Shown one piece after another: positions 7,303 to 15,692 of a stretch of 21,416 bases of DNA. Each line of letters starts with the position of its first letter. Positions within the stretch are counted from its first letter, which is position 1. Under the pieces are notes generated by a model that worked only from the letters and a program-made list of their open reading frames with translations, did no database searches and was not told the origin of the DNA. The stretch is from Bacilli bacterium (lineage in GTDB: Bacteria > Bacillota_I > Bacilli_A > RF39 > UBA660). The position numbers and the translations under genes are program-made. The stretch is from positions 1 to 21,416 of the forward strand of contig JAAWCI010000052.1 of NCBI GenBank assembly GCA_022793145.1, given 5' to 3'.

Positions 7303-7773
7303 ATGTCAAATACAAAAGAAATTTACTTAACAAAAGCAGGCCTTGAAGAAATGCAAAAAGAGTTAGAGTATCTAAAATTAGAGAAAAGACCAGAAGTAAT
7401 CAACGCATTAAAAGATGCTCGTGCTTTAGGAGATTTAAGTGAAAATGCAGAATATGATGCTGCTAGAACAGAACAGGCAATTGTAGAAAGTAAGATTCAA
7501 GAACTAGAAGCAATGATAGAAAATGCAATTGTTATTAGTGATGTAAAAACCGATCAAGTAGCAATTGGATCAAAAGTTAAAATAGAATATGTAGAAGATA
7601 AAGAAACAGAAGAATATACAATTGTTGGAAGTAAAGAAGCAGATCCATTCCAAAACAAAATTTCTAATGAATCACCAATTGCAAGTGCAATTTTAGGTCT
7701 TCATGTTGGAGATATTGTATCTGTAGAAAGTCCAAATGGAAAATATGACGTTAAAGTTGTAGAAATTATGTAA
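7303..7773 (+). CDS. greA: Transcription elongation factor GreA
   Basis: A 156-residue protein of normal length. The N-terminal half is the coiled coil, with YLTKAGLEEMQKELEYLK and the tip segment DARALGDLSENAEYDAA, whose acidic residues reach into RNA polymerase and stimulate cleavage of backtracked RNA. The C-terminal FKBP-like half has AIGSKVKIEY, YTIVGSKEADP, ISNESPIASAILG and VGDIVSVESPNG, all typical. It has its own promoter and terminator, so it is a single-gene unit. In B. subtilis greA also follows yrrO, with udk in between; udk is absent here. Confidence 0.97.
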   Translation: MSNTKEIYLTKAGLEEMQKELEYLKLEKRPEVINALKDARALGDLSENAEYDAARTEQAIVESKIQELEAMIENAIVISDVKTDQVAIGSKVKIEYVEDKETEEYTIVGSKEADPFQNKISNESPIASAILGLHVGDIVSVESPNGKYDVKVVEIM

Positions 7774-7792
7774 AAGCACTTGGTGCTTTTTT
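7772..7792 (+). terminator. Terminator after greA
   Basis: AAAAGCAC (7772-7779), a TTG loop, then GTGCTTTT (7783-7790) and two more T form a simple intrinsic terminator that includes the last two bases of the greA stop codon. Confidence 0.8.
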
Positions 7793-7815
7793 CAGTTTTA
7801 AAAAAAGGAAAAGTG

Positions 7816-7844
7816 TTGAATTATTAAGAAAAATAAGATATACT
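7816..7844 (+). promoter_or_regulatory. Promoter of tig
   Basis: The -35 TTGAAT (7816-7821), a 17-base spacer and the -10 TATACT (7839-7844). Transcription would start near 7851, leaving about 20 bases before the start codon, with GGAGG at 7858-7862. Confidence 0.7.
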
Positions 7845-7870
7845 AGTAACATGAATTGGAGGAAAAAAGT

Positions 7871-9145
7871 ATGAGTAAAAAAAGTGAAGCAGCAGAAAAT
7901 AAAAATATAAAAGAAATTACTGTTAAAATAGAAGGAAAAGAATGGGAAGAAGCTTTAAATAAAGCATATGAAAAGGCAAGTAAGAAAGTAAAAATTGATG
8001 GCTTTCGTCAAGGTCATGCTCCAAAAGAATTGTTTCTAAAAAAATATGGAAAATCTTCTTTATACATGGATGCAGCAGACTTATGCTTAGAACAAGCATA
8101 TGTTAAGGCATTTGAAGATCAAAAAGATGTTAGAATTGTAGCAGAACCTGATATTGCTTTATCTGACGTAAATGATGAAGGAATCGAATTTAAATTTACT
8201 TTAACACTTAGACCAGAAGTAAAATTAGGAAAATATAAAGGACTTGGGATAAAAAAAGAAAAAGTAGAAGTTACAAAAGAAGAAGTAGAACATGCTATTG
8301 GACATATGAGAGAAAGATATGCTGAAAATGTGTTAAAAGAAGGTGCAGTATCAAATGGCGATATTGTAGTGATTGATTTTGAAGGTTTCAAAGATGGAGT
8401 TGCTTTCGAAGGTGGAAAAGCAGAAAATTATTCATTAACAATTGGAAGTGGAACATTTATTCCAGGATTTGAAGAACAATTAATTGGAATGAAATCAGGA
8501 GAAGTTAAGGAGATTAATGTCACTTTCCCAGAAGATTATCACAGTGAAGATTTAAAAGGTGCACCAGTAGTATTCAAAGTAACATTACACGAAGTAAAAG
8601 AAGTGAAAGTTCCAGAGATTAATGATGAATTTTTTGAGGATTTAGGAATGGAAGGAATTGACACACTAGAAAAATTAGAAGCTCAAGTAAAAGAAAATAT
8701 TTTGACTCATAAAGAGGCAGATGCTGATAATAAATATGTAGATGACTTATTAGAAGCAGCCGCTAAAAATGTAACGATTGATATTCCAGACGTTATGATT
8801 GAAGAAGAAAAGAAACGTATGATTAAACAATACGAAGAAAACCTAAAAATGCAAGGAATTACTTTGGAACAATTTTATCAATTTACAAATTCAGATGAAC
8901 AAGCTTTAAAAGATCAAATGCATGAGGAAGCAGTAAAACGCATTACATTTAGATTAATGCTAGAAGAAATTGCAACAGCAGAAAATATTAAAATAACAGA
9001 GGAACAAGCAGAAGAAGAAGCTACTAAATTAGCAGAGAAATATCAAATGAAGAAAGATGAATTCTTAAAACTATTCGGTGGATTAGATATGGTGAAATAT
9101 GATCTTGAAATGCGTGCAGCAATGGATGCATTGAAAAGTGAATAG
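7871..9145 (+). CDS. tig: Trigger factor (ribosome-associated chaperone and prolyl isomerase)
   Basis: A 424-residue protein with the three usual parts. The N-terminal ribosome-binding domain has the loop GFRQGHAPKELFLKKYG (about residues 44-60). The FKBP-type isomerase domain follows at about 160-245 (GDIVVIDFEGFKDGVAFEGG, GTFIPGFEEQLIGMKSGE, TFPEDYHS). The rest is the helical substrate-binding domain. It sits at the ribosome exit tunnel and helps nascent chains fold. I start at ATG 7871 because GGAGG (7858-7862) is well spaced for it; the in-frame TTG at 7856 overlaps that site and would add five residues. It is a single-gene unit with its own promoter. Its probable terminator (9179-9205) also sits on the ribosome binding site of the next gene. 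Confidence 0.96.
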   Translation: MSKKSEAAENKNIKEITVKIEGKEWEEALNKAYEKASKKVKIDGFRQGHAPKELFLKKYGKSSLYMDAADLCLEQAYVKAFEDQKDVRIVAEPDIALSDVNDEGIEFKFTLTLRPEVKLGKYKGLGIKKEKVEVTKEEVEHAIGHMRERYAENVLKEGAVSNGDIVVIDFEGFKDGVAFEGGKAENYSLTIGSGTFIPGFEEQLIGMKSGEVKEINVTFPEDYHSEDLKGAPVVFKVTLHEVKEVKVPEINDEFFEDLGMEGIDTLEKLEAQVKENILTHKEADADNKYVDDLLEAAAKNVTIDIPDVMIEEEKKRMIKQYEENLKMQGITLEQFYQFTNSDEQALKDQMHEEAVKRITFRLMLEEIATAENIKITEEQAEEEATKLAEKYQMKKDEFLKLFGGLDMVKYDLEMRAAMDALKSE

Positions 9146-9149
9146 GAAT

Positions 9150-9178
9150 TTGACAAAATAATTTAAACATGATAGTAT
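9150..9178 (+). promoter_or_regulatory. Promoter of the sigma-region-4-like gene
   Basis: A consensus -35 TTGACA (9150-9155), a 17-base spacer and the -10 TAGTAT (9173-9178) with extended TGA. Expected initiation is at about 9185-9186, inside or just after the left arm of the tig terminator stem. Confidence 0.65.
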
Positions 9179-9205
9179 AAACCCCAATAAAAAGGGGGTT
9201 TTTTT
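9179..9205 (+). terminator. Terminator of tig overlapping the next gene's ribosome binding site
   Basis: AAACCCC (9179-9185) pairs with GGGGTTT (9195-9201) across a 9-base loop, followed by four further T that run straight into the ATG at 9206. The right arm contains the G-rich ribosome binding site (AAGGGGG, 9192-9198) of the downstream gene. Confidence 0.75.
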
Positions 9206-9793
9206 ATGCCAAGTGTAGGTTATATACCAAATACATTTGAAGATAGAATGATACACTTATTGGTTGATAGAAGTGAAATGGAGAAAGATGCAATTTCAAA
9301 ACTCACCAAAAGAGAAATAGACGTTATCAGAATGAAATATTATGAATTAATGAAAACATCAGAAATAGCACAAGCTTTGGGATTATCTGATCATTGGATA
9401 AATAAAATTGAGCAAGAAGCATTTCGTAAATTAAGAGGTATCATTTTGAAACAAAAAACAACTGTTGTCGATTCAAAAACTGGAATGAAGGAAAATGATT
9501 GGGAATGTTTAGCAACTTCTATTGCTAGGTGGATGGAATGTCAATCTACCAATCCTGCATTCTTTGGAAATCGCCATGGAGTATTAAGGCAATGGGCAAA
9601 AGATATCATTATGTGGAGGTTAACACCAGATGAAAGACAAATTCTTTTATGGTATCATGGAATTATGCCATATCCAGGAAAAAGTGGTCAGGAGTATTAT
9701 GATACCGTTCGTTCTATTCATCAAAAGATTTTAGGATTATTATTAGAAGATGATCTAGTTGTAAAAAAAGCTGGGTATAAACAAAGAGTATAG
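9206..9793 (+). CDS. Small DNA-binding protein with a sigma-70 region 4-like domain
   Basis: A 195-residue protein. Residues about 33-78 (LTKREIDVIRMKYYELMKTS, then EIAQALGLSDHWINKIEQ, then EAFRKLR) match the helix-turn-helix of sigma factor region 4, which contacts -35 DNA. There is no region 2, so it is not a complete sigma factor. The second half is unrecognised, but LTPDERQILLWYHGI at about 139-153 and IHQKILGLL at about 171-179 echo the first half and may be a degenerate second copy. It could be a transcription regulator or an anti-/co-sigma-like protein; the target is unknown. It has its own promoter, a ribosome binding site inside the tig terminator, and its own terminator, which includes its stop codon. 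Confidence 0.65.
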   Translation: MPSVGYIPNTFEDRMIHLLVDRSEMEKDAISKLTKREIDVIRMKYYELMKTSEIAQALGLSDHWINKIEQEAFRKLRGIILKQKTTVVDSKTGMKENDWECLATSIARWMECQSTNPAFFGNRHGVLRQWAKDIIMWRLTPDERQILLWYHGIMPYPGKSGQEYYDTVRSIHQKILGLLLEDDLVVKKAGYKQRV

Positions 9794-9806
9794 ATACTCT
9801 TTTTTT
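9783..9806 (+). terminator. Terminator overlapping the end of the sigma-region-4-like gene
   Basis: AAAGAGTA (9783-9790), loop TAGA (9791-9794) and TACTCTTT (9795-9802) give a perfect 8-bp stem followed by more T. The stop codon TAG lies in the loop. Confidence 0.85.
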
Positions 9807-9807
9807 C

Positions 9808-9836
9808 TTTACACAAAAACAAATGTTTGCTATAAT
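9808..9836 (+). promoter_or_regulatory. Promoter of priA
   Basis: The -35 TTTACA (9808-9813), a 17-base spacer and the perfect -10 TATAAT (9831-9836) with extended TGC. It begins directly after the preceding terminator's T-run. Confidence 0.75.
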
Positions 9837-9858
9837 GTTTTAAGAATGGAGGATTTTT

Positions 9859-12030
9859 ATGGTAGTAGATGTTCTGGTCGAAATTAAAGCACGACAGATT
9901 GTTCAAACTTTTACTTATTTGCTTCCTCCTGAATTAGAAAACATAGTAATGACTGGTTCTAGAATTTTAGTTCCTTTCAATAATAGAAACTTAGAAGGCT
10001 TTGTATTAAAAAAATATCAATTACAAGAACAGCCACAATATGTTTTAAAAAAAGTAGCACAGGCAGTAGATGAATATCCTGTACTCAATAAAGAATTATT
10101 AGAATTAGGAAATTATATTTCAAAAAAAACATTGTGCAATTTAATTTCAGCTTATCAAACAATGTTGCCAACTGCATTAAAAGCAAAAAGTGGAACAACA
10201 ATTTCTAAAAAATATGAATCTTATATCGTATTGAATAAAGGAATAGAAGTGAAAAGTGAAAAGCAACAACAAATTATAGATCTTGTTATAAAAAATAAAA
10301 AAGTAACAAAAAAAGAATGCTCTAATATTTCGACATATGCTTTAAATACATTATTAAAACAAAATGTTTTAAAAGAAATCAAAGAAGAAACATATCGTTT
10401 AAAAGAAGCTGATCATAGAGAAACTCAAAGAATAAAACTGAATGAAGAACAACAAATCGTTATAAAAAAGGTGTTACAAAATAAAAATATTTTTTCTCCT
10501 TTTTTACTTCATGGAGTAACAGGAAGTGGGAAAACAGAAGTTTATATGAATATTATAGAAGAAATTTTAAAAGACCAAAAGGAAGCAATTGTACTAGTTC
10601 CAGAAATTAGCTTGACTCCACAGATCGTTACCTTATTTCGAAATCGATTTGGAAATAAAATTGCAATATTACATTCTCGTCTTAGCAATGGGGAAAAATA
10701 TGATGAATGGAGAAAAATAGAACGCAAAGAAGTTTCCATTGTAATTGGTGCTAGAAGTGCAATATTCGCCCCTTTTACAAATTTAGGGATGATTGTAATT
10801 GATGAAGAACATACAGAAACATATAAACAAGAAAATACTCCTAAATATAGTGCCATAGATATTGCTCTTTGGAGAGCCAAGTATCATCATTGTCCAGTTA
10901 TATTAGGAAGTGCAACTCCATCTTTGGAAAGCTATACAAGGGCTAAAAGTGGGATTTATAAATTGTTGACATTGAAAACAAGAATTTCAAAACATTTACC
11001 AGAAGTTCATTTGGTTGATATGAAACATGAAATAAGACGTGGCAATCGTATATTTGGGGAATTTTTGACTCAAAAAATAAATGAAGCTTTAGAAAAAAAA
11101 GAACAAATTATTTTGTTATTAAATCGAAGGGGATTTTCAACGATCATGAGTTGTAAAGCTTGTGGATATGTAGAAAAATGTCCAAATTGTGATATACCAC
11201 TTGTATATCATAAATCACTCAATCGTTTAAAATGTCATTATTGCAATTATACAAAATATATTATGGAAAGCTGTCCAGAATGTAAAAGCAAAGAAATCTC
11301 TACTTTTGGGCTTGGAACAGAGCGATTAGAAGAAGAAACAAAATTAAAATTTCCAAATGCTCGAATTATTCGAATGGATGTTGATACAACTTCTAAAAAA
11401 GGAGCTCATGAAAAAATAACAGAAGCTTTTCGAAATGGAGAGTATGATATTTTAATTGGAACACAAATGATTGCCAAAGGCCTTGATTTCCCACGTGTTA
11501 CAGTTGTAGGAGTTATGAATGGAGATGCCTCTTTAAATGTTCCAGATTTTAGAAGTGGAGAGAGAACTTTTGCTCTTTTAAGTCAAGTAGCAGGAAGAGC
11601 AGGAAGAAAAGATTTAGAAGGAACCGTTATTATTGAAGGATTTAACTTGGATCATTATAGTATTTTAAAAGCAAAAAATCATGATTATGAAGGGTTTTAC
11701 GAAGAAGAAATGAAAATTAGAAAGAAATTATCTTATCCTCCATATTTTAACTTAGGGTTGATAGAAATTCATGGAAATAATTATGTTGTTTGTGAAGAAG
11801 AAGCCAACAAAATAGCAACTTATTTAAAAAAAGCAATTGGAGATAAAGTAATTCTTTTAGGCCCTAGTAATGCCATTATGCCAAAAGTAAATAACATTTA
11901 TTACATTCAGATTATACTGAAGTTTAAAAAAACTATAGATATTATAGAAACACTAAAATTTATCTATGAAAAATACCGAACGAATCAAAAAGTACAAGTT
12001 GAAATTGAGTTAAATCCGATTCGCTTATAG
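9859..12030 (+). CDS. priA: Primosomal protein N' (replication restart helicase PriA)
   Basis: A 723-residue superfamily 2 helicase. The N-terminal DNA-binding domain starts with VDVLVEIKARQIVQTFTYLL. Walker A is GVTGSGKTEVY (about residue 219), Walker B is DEEH (315-318) and the next helicase motif is LGSATPSLESY. A zinc-binding insert with eight cysteines (about 432-475: CKACGYVEKCPNC, CHYCNY, CPECKS) follows, then GLGTERLEEE, GTQMIAKGLDFP and SQVAGRAGR. PriA recognises stalled forks and reloads the replicative helicase. The start ATG has GGAGG six bases before it. It leads a transcription unit with fmt and two unknown membrane proteins; the priA-fmt link is common in Bacillota, though def and rsmB are not present. 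Confidence 0.97.
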   Translation: MVVDVLVEIKARQIVQTFTYLLPPELENIVMTGSRILVPFNNRNLEGFVLKKYQLQEQPQYVLKKVAQAVDEYPVLNKELLELGNYISKKTLCNLISAYQTMLPTALKAKSGTTISKKYESYIVLNKGIEVKSEKQQQIIDLVIKNKKVTKKECSNISTYALNTLLKQNVLKEIKEETYRLKEADHRETQRIKLNEEQQIVIKKVLQNKNIFSPFLLHGVTGSGKTEVYMNIIEEILKDQKEAIVLVPEISLTPQIVTLFRNRFGNKIAILHSRLSNGEKYDEWRKIERKEVSIVIGARSAIFAPFTNLGMIVIDEEHTETYKQENTPKYSAIDIALWRAKYHHCPVILGSATPSLESYTRAKSGIYKLLTLKTRISKHLPEVHLVDMKHEIRRGNRIFGEFLTQKINEALEKKEQIILLLNRRGFSTIMSCKACGYVEKCPNCDIPLVYHKSLNRLKCHYCNYTKYIMESCPECKSKEISTFGLGTERLEEETKLKFPNARIIRMDVDTTSKKGAHEKITEAFRNGEYDILIGTQMIAKGLDFPRVTVVGVMNGDASLNVPDFRSGERTFALLSQVAGRAGRKDLEGTVIIEGFNLDHYSILKAKNHDYEGFYEEEMKIRKKLSYPPYFNLGLIEIHGNNYVVCEEEANKIATYLKKAIGDKVILLGPSNAIMPKVNNIYYIQIILKFKKTIDIIETLKFIYEKYRTNQKVQVEIELNPIRL

Positions 12031-12047
12031 TACTTTTTGATAAATTG

Positions 12048-12056
12048 TGATAAAAT
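12048..12056 (+). promoter_or_regulatory. Possible extended -10 promoter before fmt
   Basis: TGATAAAAT is the same extended -10 word found in the ireB promoter. No good -35 hexamer lies 17 bases upstream, so fmt may also or instead be read from the priA promoter. Confidence 0.35.
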
Positions 12057-12071
12057 GAGAAAGGTGATAAT

Positions 12072-13037
12072 ATGGATTTAGAAAAAGTAAATGTTGAAAA
12101 AGAAGTCAAGATTGTCTTTATGGGAACTCCTGAATTCGCAGTTCCAATCTTAAACGGTATATTAGAAAATTACCAAGTAAGAGCCATTATTACACAACCA
12201 GATAAAAAAGTAGGAAGAGAAAATAAAATAATCTTTTCTCCTATAAAAAAAGTAGGAATGGAAAAAACAGTATTGGTATTACAGCCAAATAGCATCAAAG
12301 ATGCTGTAGAAGAAATAAGAGTATTACAGCCTGACTTGATTATTACTTGTGCATATGGTCAAATTTTACCATCTGAATTATTAAAAGTTCCAAGACTTGG
12401 ATGTATCAATGTACACGCTTCTTTACTACCAAAATTCCGTGGTGGTGCTCCAATTCATAGAGCTATTATGGAAGGGGCTACCCAAACAGGAGTAACCATC
12501 ATGTATATGAGTGAAGGAATGGACGAAGGGGATATTATTTCACAAAAAAGTATCGCTATTGGGGCAACTGATACAGCCTCTTCATTACATAATAAATTAT
12601 CAATATTAGGTAGAGATTTACTCTTAGAAACATTGCCATCTATAATAGCAGGGACAAACTCTAGAACAAAGCAGGATAGTAGTGAAGCTACTTACGGATT
12701 TGTAATTAGAAGAGTTGATGAAAGAATTAGTTTTAGTAAAACGAAACGTCAAGTTCATAATTTAATTCGTGGTTTATATAGTTGGCCTGGAGCTTATTGT
12801 TTATATGAAGGAAAAATTTTGAAAATTTGGAAAAGTTACATTACAGAAAATTACTTTCCTGAAATGTTTGATGGTCAAATAACTGCAATTTATAAAGATG
12901 GATTTGGAGTAAAAGTAAGCAATGGAGAAGTTGTTTTTACGGAAGTGCAATTAGAAGGAAAAACAAGAATGAAAGCAATAGACTTCGTTCATGGAGTTGA
13001 GAACAAAGAAGCTTTGGTAGGAAAAGTTTTAGATTAA
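12072..13037 (+). CDS. fmt: Methionyl-tRNA formyltransferase
   Basis: A 321-residue protein. The family start KIVFMGTPEFAVP occurs at residues 13-25, so this protein has about 11 extra N-terminal residues; AAGGTGAT at 12061-12068 supports ATG 12072. The catalytic region INVHASLLPKFRGGAPIHRAI (112-132) holds the conserved Asn and His, and GMDEGDII holds the Asp. The C-terminal tRNA-binding domain follows. The enzyme transfers a formyl group from 10-formyl-tetrahydrofolate to Met-tRNA-fMet for initiation. Peptide deformylase, often adjacent, is not in the window. The stop is one base from the next ATG, so the genes are coupled. Confidence 0.96.
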   Translation: MDLEKVNVEKEVKIVFMGTPEFAVPILNGILENYQVRAIITQPDKKVGRENKIIFSPIKKVGMEKTVLVLQPNSIKDAVEEIRVLQPDLIITCAYGQILPSELLKVPRLGCINVHASLLPKFRGGAPIHRAIMEGATQTGVTIMYMSEGMDEGDIISQKSIAIGATDTASSLHNKLSILGRDLLLETLPSIIAGTNSRTKQDSSEATYGFVIRRVDERISFSKTKRQVHNLIRGLYSWPGAYCLYEGKILKIWKSYITENYFPEMFDGQITAIYKDGFGVKVSNGEVVFTEVQLEGKTRMKAIDFVHGVENKEALVGKVLD

Positions 13038-13038
13038 T

Positions 13039-13743
13039 ATGATAAAAAAAATTCAAGAAAATGAATATGTAAAATTAGTAAAAGAGTTATTAGAAAATAG
13101 AAGAACAAGAGCCCTTGTAAAACTTGTTCTATGGGGCTTCTTCTTTCTTTTAATTTTTTCCATATTTGATGTAAGAGGAACTCATACTCCGAAAAAAGAC
13201 GTATTAAATTCTAGAGATGAATGGAAAGTAATGTCAAACTATAAATCAGAAATAACATTTACAATTAATGAAGAAATTTACATTTTAAATAGTGCTCGAA
13301 ATGGCGATTATGAAAAATTAACAATTGGTGAAGATACTTATTATTTAGAACAAAACTTTTTATATCATTTAGAAGGGTATAATAAGATTTTTATTAAAGA
13401 GACATCTTTACTAGGTTATGATTTATTGAAATTGCGTCCAAACTTCTTAAATGAAGTATTATTAAATAGTAAACTTGAATATACAACCAATTATGAAGAA
13501 AGTGGACTTGTAAAAAAAGGTTATTCGATAGGTACTGCAAAATTTGTAGAACTTTATCGTCAAGCTATAATTACTGATGATAGTTTTATTACAATAGAAG
13601 TAGTAGAGAAAAATAATCAAATAGTAGAAATTGAGTTAGACTTAAAAGAAATGCAGAAATATAGTCAAGAAATTATTCAAACATATAAAATGAAAATTGT
13701 ATATAAAGATTTTGGAATCGTATCAAAAGAAGATGTAGAATAG
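13039..13743 (+). CDS. Unknown protein with one N-terminal membrane segment
   Basis: A 234-residue protein that I do not recognise. A basic, helical start (about 1-26) leads into a membrane helix (about 27-44, LVKLVLWGFFFLLIFSIF). The remaining 190 residues look like an extracytoplasmic, strand-rich domain with repeated aromatic strands (TIGEDTYYLEQNFLYHLEGY). There are no cysteines and no catalytic motif that I can identify. It starts one base after the fmt stop without a clear Shine-Dalgarno sequence, which suggests coupled translation, and is followed 11 bases later by another membrane protein gene. The pair may work together at the membrane, but nothing in the sequence shows how. Confidence 0.7.
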   Translation: MIKKIQENEYVKLVKELLENRRTRALVKLVLWGFFFLLIFSIFDVRGTHTPKKDVLNSRDEWKVMSNYKSEITFTINEEIYILNSARNGDYEKLTIGEDTYYLEQNFLYHLEGYNKIFIKETSLLGYDLLKLRPNFLNEVLLNSKLEYTTNYEESGLVKKGYSIGTAKFVELYRQAIITDDSFITIEVVEKNNQIVEIELDLKEMQKYSQEIIQTYKMKIVYKDFGIVSKEDVE

Positions 13744-13754
13744 GAAGGGTTTTT

Positions 13755-14057
13755 ATGGATTTAATTATATTAGTTGTATTAATTGGGATTGTCATATTTT
13801 TCTTTAAACAGTTTAGTAGCTTTGTCTATTTTGTTATGATCGCAGATATATTTTTACGATTGATGCATGGAATAGCAGGGTTACTTAAAATTGTAGAATT
13901 TACAAATTTTGTGAATAAATATATACCTGCTTCTGTCCCTGGAATTATTAATACATATTCAACAGGAATTTTTAATACCTTATTAATTTTGGGATATATT
14001 ATTTTAGTTTCTATATTTGAATTTTATACCATTCGTATATTTTTCAAAAAAAGATAA
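13755..14057 (+). CDS. Small unknown membrane protein
   Basis: A 100-residue, very hydrophobic protein that I do not recognise. Likely membrane segments are residues 2-20, about 22-45 (less certain, it contains Asp, Arg and His) and 72-95; the C-terminus is basic (FFKKR). GAAGGG lies about seven bases before the ATG. It is the last gene of the priA-fmt unit, followed by a terminator. Confidence 0.65.
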   Translation: MDLIILVVLIGIVIFFFKQFSSFVYFVMIADIFLRLMHGIAGLLKIVEFTNFVNKYIPASVPGIINTYSTGIFNTLLILGYIILVSIFEFYTIRIFFKKR

Positions 14058-14064
14058 TAATTGC

Positions 14065-14094
14065 AAAGAAAGGGTAGAAAAACTCTTTCTTTTT
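14065..14094 (+). terminator. Terminator after the priA-fmt unit
   Basis: AAAGAAAG (14065-14072) pairs with CTTTCTTT (14085-14092), extended by a G-T and a G-C pair, with an eight-base loop and further T. It separates this unit from ruvA. Confidence 0.75.
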
Positions 14095-14119
14095 CCAGTA
14101 TAATAGGAGGGAAACATTT

Positions 14120-14671
14120 ATGTATGCATATTTAAAAGGAGTAGTAACAGATATTGATAGTAGTTTTATAGTTGTTGAAAATAATGGAATTGGCTATCTC
14201 ATTTATACAGCGAATCCTTATTCATTTGAAATAGGAAAAGAAACAAAAGTATATCTTTATCAATATATTAGGGAAGATGAAGAAACTTTATATGGTTTTG
14301 TATCAAAAGAGGAAAAAGAATTGTTTTTAAAACTGATCAATGTAAAAGGGCTGGGTTGTAAAATGGCTCTTCCAATGTTAGCGACTGGCTCTATTAATGG
14401 AATAGTAGATGCCATTGAAAGAGAAAATATTTTATATTTGAAAAAATTTCCAAAAATAGGAGATAAAGTAGCAAGACAAATTATATTAGATTTAAAAGGA
14501 AAATTGGTAAGCGATAATAAAGAAGAAGTTATAGATAATGATGAACTTGTAGAAGCGCTAAAAGCATTGGGTTATAAACCAATAGATATAAAAAAGATAA
14601 TTTCAAAAGTGTCTAAAAATAATTCTATCGAAGAACAAATTAAAGAGGCACTTAGATTGTTATTAAAATAA
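14120..14671 (+). CDS. ruvA: Holliday junction branch migration protein RuvA
   Basis: A 183-residue protein. The N-terminal OB-fold has [12 protein letters not shown] and [11 protein letters not shown]. Two helix-hairpin-helix motifs follow ([17 protein letters not shown] and [20 protein letters not shown]). A short acidic linker leads to the C-terminal domain III ([21 protein letters not shown]), which binds RuvB. The RuvA tetramer holds the four-way junction. AGGAGGG at 14106-14112 supports ATG 14120. Eleven bases separate it from ruvB. I find no clear promoter after the upstream terminator. Confidence 0.95.
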   Translation: MYAYLKGVVTDIDSSFIVVENNGIGYLIYTANPYSFEIGKETKVYLYQYIREDEETLYGFVSKEEKELFLKLINVKGLGCKMALPMLATGSINGIVDAIERENILYLKKFPKIGDKVARQIILDLKGKLVSDNKEEVIDNDELVEALKALGYKPIDIKKIISKVSKNNSIEEQIKEALRLLLK

Positions 14672-14682
14672 GGAGGTTTTAT

Positions 14683-15687
14683 ATGGAAGATAGAATTCTT
14701 ACTAATGAACAATTGGAAGAAGATAAATTTGAGCAAAATATTCGTCCTGAGAAATTAGAAGATTATATTGGGCAGACAGAAGTAAAAGAAAATTTGAAAA
14801 TTTTTATAAAGGCAGCTTTAATGAGAGAAGAATCATTGGATCATGTACTATTATATGGACCTCCTGGACTTGGAAAAACAACACTTGCATATATCATTTC
14901 AAATGAACTTGGAAGCAATATTAAAACAGCAAGTGGACCAGCTATTGAAAAAAGTGGAGATTTAGCGGCGATTTTATCTAGTTTAGAGCCAGGAGATGTA
15001 CTGTTTGTGGATGAAATTCATAGAATTCCACGTTTTATAGAAGAAATTTTATATTCAGCAATGGAAGATTTTACACTTGATATTATTGTTGGAAGTGATT
15101 CTAGCAGTAGAAATATTAGAATTGATTTGCCTCCTTTTACTTTAGTTGGAGCTACGACAAGAGCTGGAGATTTAACTGGGCCATTAAGAGATCGTTTCGG
15201 CATTATTTCCAAATTAAATTATTATACAGTAGAAGAGTTAACAGAAATTGTGAAGAGAACAAGTAAAGTTCTCAATTCTCCAATAGAAGAAGATGCAGCA
15301 GCAGAATTAGCGCGCCGTAGTAGAGGAACTCCACGTATTGCGAATCGATTATTTAAACGTGTACGTGATTATGCGCTTGTTATGGGAAATGGAGTCATTG
15401 ATTTGGAAATTGCATCACTTGCTTTAAATAGACTGAAAGTAGATTCTATGGGATTAGATGATACAGATTACCATTTATTGAAATCGATTATTGAAAAATT
15501 TAATGGTGGACCAGTAGGAATCGAAGCAATTGCTTCTAGCATTGGGGAAGAACAAACGACCATTGAAGATGTTTATGAACCCTATTTATTACAACATGGA
15601 TTTTTGAAAAGAACGAGTCGTGGAAGAATTGTTACAAGAAAAGCATATGAACATTTAGAAATTCCATGTCCTGATAATATGGAATAG
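14683..15687 (+). CDS. ruvB: Holliday junction branch migration ATPase RuvB
   Basis: A 334-residue AAA+ motor. It begins with [18 protein letters not shown]; Walker A is GPPGLGKTT (59-67), Walker B is [10 protein letters not shown] (DEIH at 110-113), the sensor 1 region is [11 protein letters not shown], the arginine finger region is PLRDRFG, and the C-terminal winged helix ends with [10 protein letters not shown]. Hexameric rings of RuvB drive branch migration with RuvA. A near-perfect TAAGGAGGTT ribosome binding site includes the ruvA stop codon. Confidence 0.97.
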   Translation: MEDRILTNEQLEEDKFEQNIRPEKLEDYIGQTEVKENLKIFIKAALMREESLDHVLLYGPPGLGKTTLAYIISNELGSNIKTASGPAIEKSGDLAAILSSLEPGDVLFVDEIHRIPRFIEEILYSAMEDFTLDIIVGSDSSSRNIRIDLPPFTLVGATTRAGDLTGPLRDRFGIISKLNYYTVEELTEIVKRTSKVLNSPIEEDAAAELARRSRGTPRIANRLFKRVRDYALVMGNGVIDLEIASLALNRLKVDSMGLDDTDYHLLKSIIEKFNGGPVGIEAIASSIGEEQTTIEDVYEPYLLQHGFLKRTSRGRIVTRKAYEHLEIPCPDNME

Positions 15688-15692
15688 AAATT

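Noticed and set aside
7856..7870. TTG as start of tig
   Set aside because: It overlaps the GGAGG ribosome binding site, which is correctly spaced for ATG 7871.
8119..8391. Minus-strand open frame inside tig
   Set aside because: Its low-complexity Ser/Thr/Pro composition is the mirror of a lysine- and glutamate-rich gene; tig itself is certain.
10542..10880. Minus-strand open frame inside priA
   Set aside because: It lies opposite the helicase core of priA with no start signals.
14099..14104. TATAAT before ruvA as a promoter
   Set aside because: Initiation from it would fall within or after the AGGAGGG ribosome binding site, and there is no -35 at a suitable distance.
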